A stretch of 64,000 bases of DNA from Fasciola hepatica. Its lineage: Eukaryota > Platyhelminthes > Trematoda > Plagiorchiida > Fasciolidae. A program made the translations under genes and the position numbers. Below the pieces are notes generated by a model. The model was not told the origin of the DNA. It searched no databases and saw only the letters and a list, made by a program, of their open reading frames with translations. Shown here one piece after another: positions 62,921 to 64,000 of the stretch (the stretch's first letter is position 1; the number at the start of each line of letters is the position of its first letter). The DNA lies in the NCBI GenBank assembly GCA_948099385.1, contig CANUEZ040000205.1, positions 558,001 through 622,000 on the forward strand, written 5' to 3'.

Positions 62921-64000
62921 ACATCGACCGAGCCCACACGCGCACTCCAACAACCGGTGAACCATTGTGAATCGAACAACTTAACAACACAAGGCTATCC
63001 GGGATGGCTCTCAACGCTTTGTTCAACATCTACACTACATGATATAGCACCCTTCCCAAACTCGCTTCAAATTTGAATGGTAAGAACCCGCTTCGCGCAC
63101 ACCGATCCACTCCTATGATGGATGACTTCTCTGTACGGGCCTAAGTACAACCAACGCATTCCCAAATGAACAACCTACACAGCTTCCTTACTATGCATGC
63201 AATTGATTAGTAGTAGGAGATTAGATTAGATTAGATTAGATTAGATTAGATTCGTATAATATGATTGATCATGCAGCTTGAACGCTCAACTGAGCATTGA
63301 AATGCATGGAAGCACTGTACAGCTGATTCATCCTCCAAGGGACCAGACTCATCAGCAGTGCACATCGACCGAGCCCACACGCGCACTCCAACAACCGGTG
63401 AACCATTGTGAATCGAACAATTTAACAACACAAGGCTATCCGCGATGGCTCTCAACGCTTTGTTCAACATCTACACTACATGATATAGCACCCTTCCCAA
63501 ACTCGCTTCAAATTCGAATGGTGAGAACCAGCTTCGCGCAAACCGATCGAATCTTTCGATGGATGACTTCTCTGTACGGGCCGAAGTACAACCAACGCAT
63601 TCCCAAATGAACAGCCTACACAGCTTTCTTACTATGCATGCAATTGATTAGTAGTACGAGATTAGATTAGATTAGATTAGATTAGATTAGATTTCTATAA
63701 TATGATTGATCATGCAGCTTGAACACTCAACTGAGCATTGAAATGCATGGAAGCACTGTACAGCTGATTCATCCTTGTTGGGACTCGACTCATCAGCAGT
63801 GCACATCGACCGAGCCCACACGCGCACTCCAACAACCGGTGAACCATTGTGAATCGAACAACTTAACAACACAAGGCTATCCGGGATGGCTCTCAACACT
63901 TTGTTCGACATCTACACTACATGATATAGCACCCTTCCCAAACTCGCTTCAAATTTGAATGGTAAGAACCAGCTTCGCGCACACCGATCAACTCCTATGA

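Larger units (their letters stand above)
45045..64000 (-). repeat. Ribozyme-bearing ~444-bp tandem satellite (43 monomer starts, continues beyond window)
   Basis: Monomers begin at TTTGTATAATATGATTGATC, at approximately 45045, 45470, 45892, 46345, 46792, 47222, 47664, 48093, 48518, 48994, 49436, 49871, 50317, 50749, 51225, 51667, 52102, 52547, 52993, 53428, 53876, 54327, 54776, 55231, 55674, 56123, 56568, 57010, 57452, 57886, 58338, 58788, 59232, 59688, 60135, 60581, 61032, 61467, 61908, 62363, 62810, 63251 and 63692. Lengths run from about 422 to 476 bp. Most of the variation comes from the (GATTA)n tract that ends each unit and from a CAAATT insertion before TGAATGG. In order on the plus strand a unit holds: a hammerhead segment (minus-sense), a stretch related to the SINE B-box region, a reverse-transcriptase-like motif B stretch, an unassigned stretch and (GATTA)n. 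Strand is given as minus because the ribozyme reads that way. Confidence 0.96.
61908..64000 (+). repeat. Six-monomer higher-order repeat, unit 2 (cut by window end)
   Basis: Monomers 61908, 62363, 62810, 63251 and 63692 follow those of unit 1 at offsets of 2676, 2675, 2675, 2670 and 2660. The fourth monomer is less well matched and has its own changes (GGGACCAGACTC), so it may have been replaced. The last monomer is cut by the end of the window. Confidence 0.8.

Noticed and set aside
45045..64000. Conserved 74-79-codon open frames on both strands in almost every satellite monomer
   Set aside because: They recur because the monomer recurs. Both strands are open at once, indels and the TCACATAG subtype break them, and part of the frame overlaps the ribozyme and the reverse-transcriptase-like relic in the wrong phase. 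No selection on protein is visible.
45045..64000. CRISPR array
   Set aside because: The units are about 444 bp with no short repeat-spacer alternation, and the setting is eukaryotic.

Overview
The window looks like repeat-rich, gene-poor eukaryotic DNA, most likely from a schistosomatid fluke. It is AT-rich, has no open frame longer than about 120 codons, and carries (TA)n tracts. It also holds tRNA-related SINE-like sequence of a type I recognise as the schistosome Sm-alpha family: an RNA polymerase III B box followed downstream by a hammerhead ribozyme fold. I found no complete protein gene, no rRNA and no functional tRNA. The species call is inference from repeat type, not from a marker gene.

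Layout. (1) 1-31227 is a mosaic of segmental duplications. Three modules, called here Q (1-1184), P (11125-13299) and R (13385-15227), recur in the same order and orientation at 24644-25827, 25828-28002 and 29497-31227. In the second set 9.94 kb between Q and P is missing, and 1.49 kb of other sequence sits between P and R. (2) Between the two sets lies a large palindrome: arms 16040-18664 and 19110-21734 (2625 bp each, almost identical) around a 445-bp spacer. Outside the right arm is an inverted copy of part of R (21735-22854). (3) 31228-44620 is single-copy-looking DNA with only weak candidate exons. (4) At 44621-44744 there is a decayed non-LTR reverse transcriptase fragment, and directly from it starts (5) a tandem satellite that runs to the end of the window: one truncated monomer, 42 complete monomers and a cut 43rd, average about 444 bp.

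The satellite is the most interesting object. Each monomer looks chimeric. One part, read on the minus strand, is a Sm-alpha-like SINE segment with a hammerhead ribozyme motif. The next part resembles reverse transcriptase motif B, and each monomer ends in a variable (GATTA)n tract. Seven monomers keep the catalytic GAAA box, and six of these also keep an uninterrupted CTGATGA box and a perfect 6-bp stem I. Most others carry GAAT. A 5-bp tandem duplication (GAGTCGAGTC) next to the CTGATGA box is nearly universal in the array but absent from a solitary diverged relative at 23440-23560. Monomers are arranged in higher-order repeats of 5, 3 and 6 units. The array therefore looks like a locally amplified, ribozyme-bearing satellite with ongoing homogenisation.

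Limits: all comparisons were made by eye. Identities are approximate, and recognition of families is from memory of their motifs.
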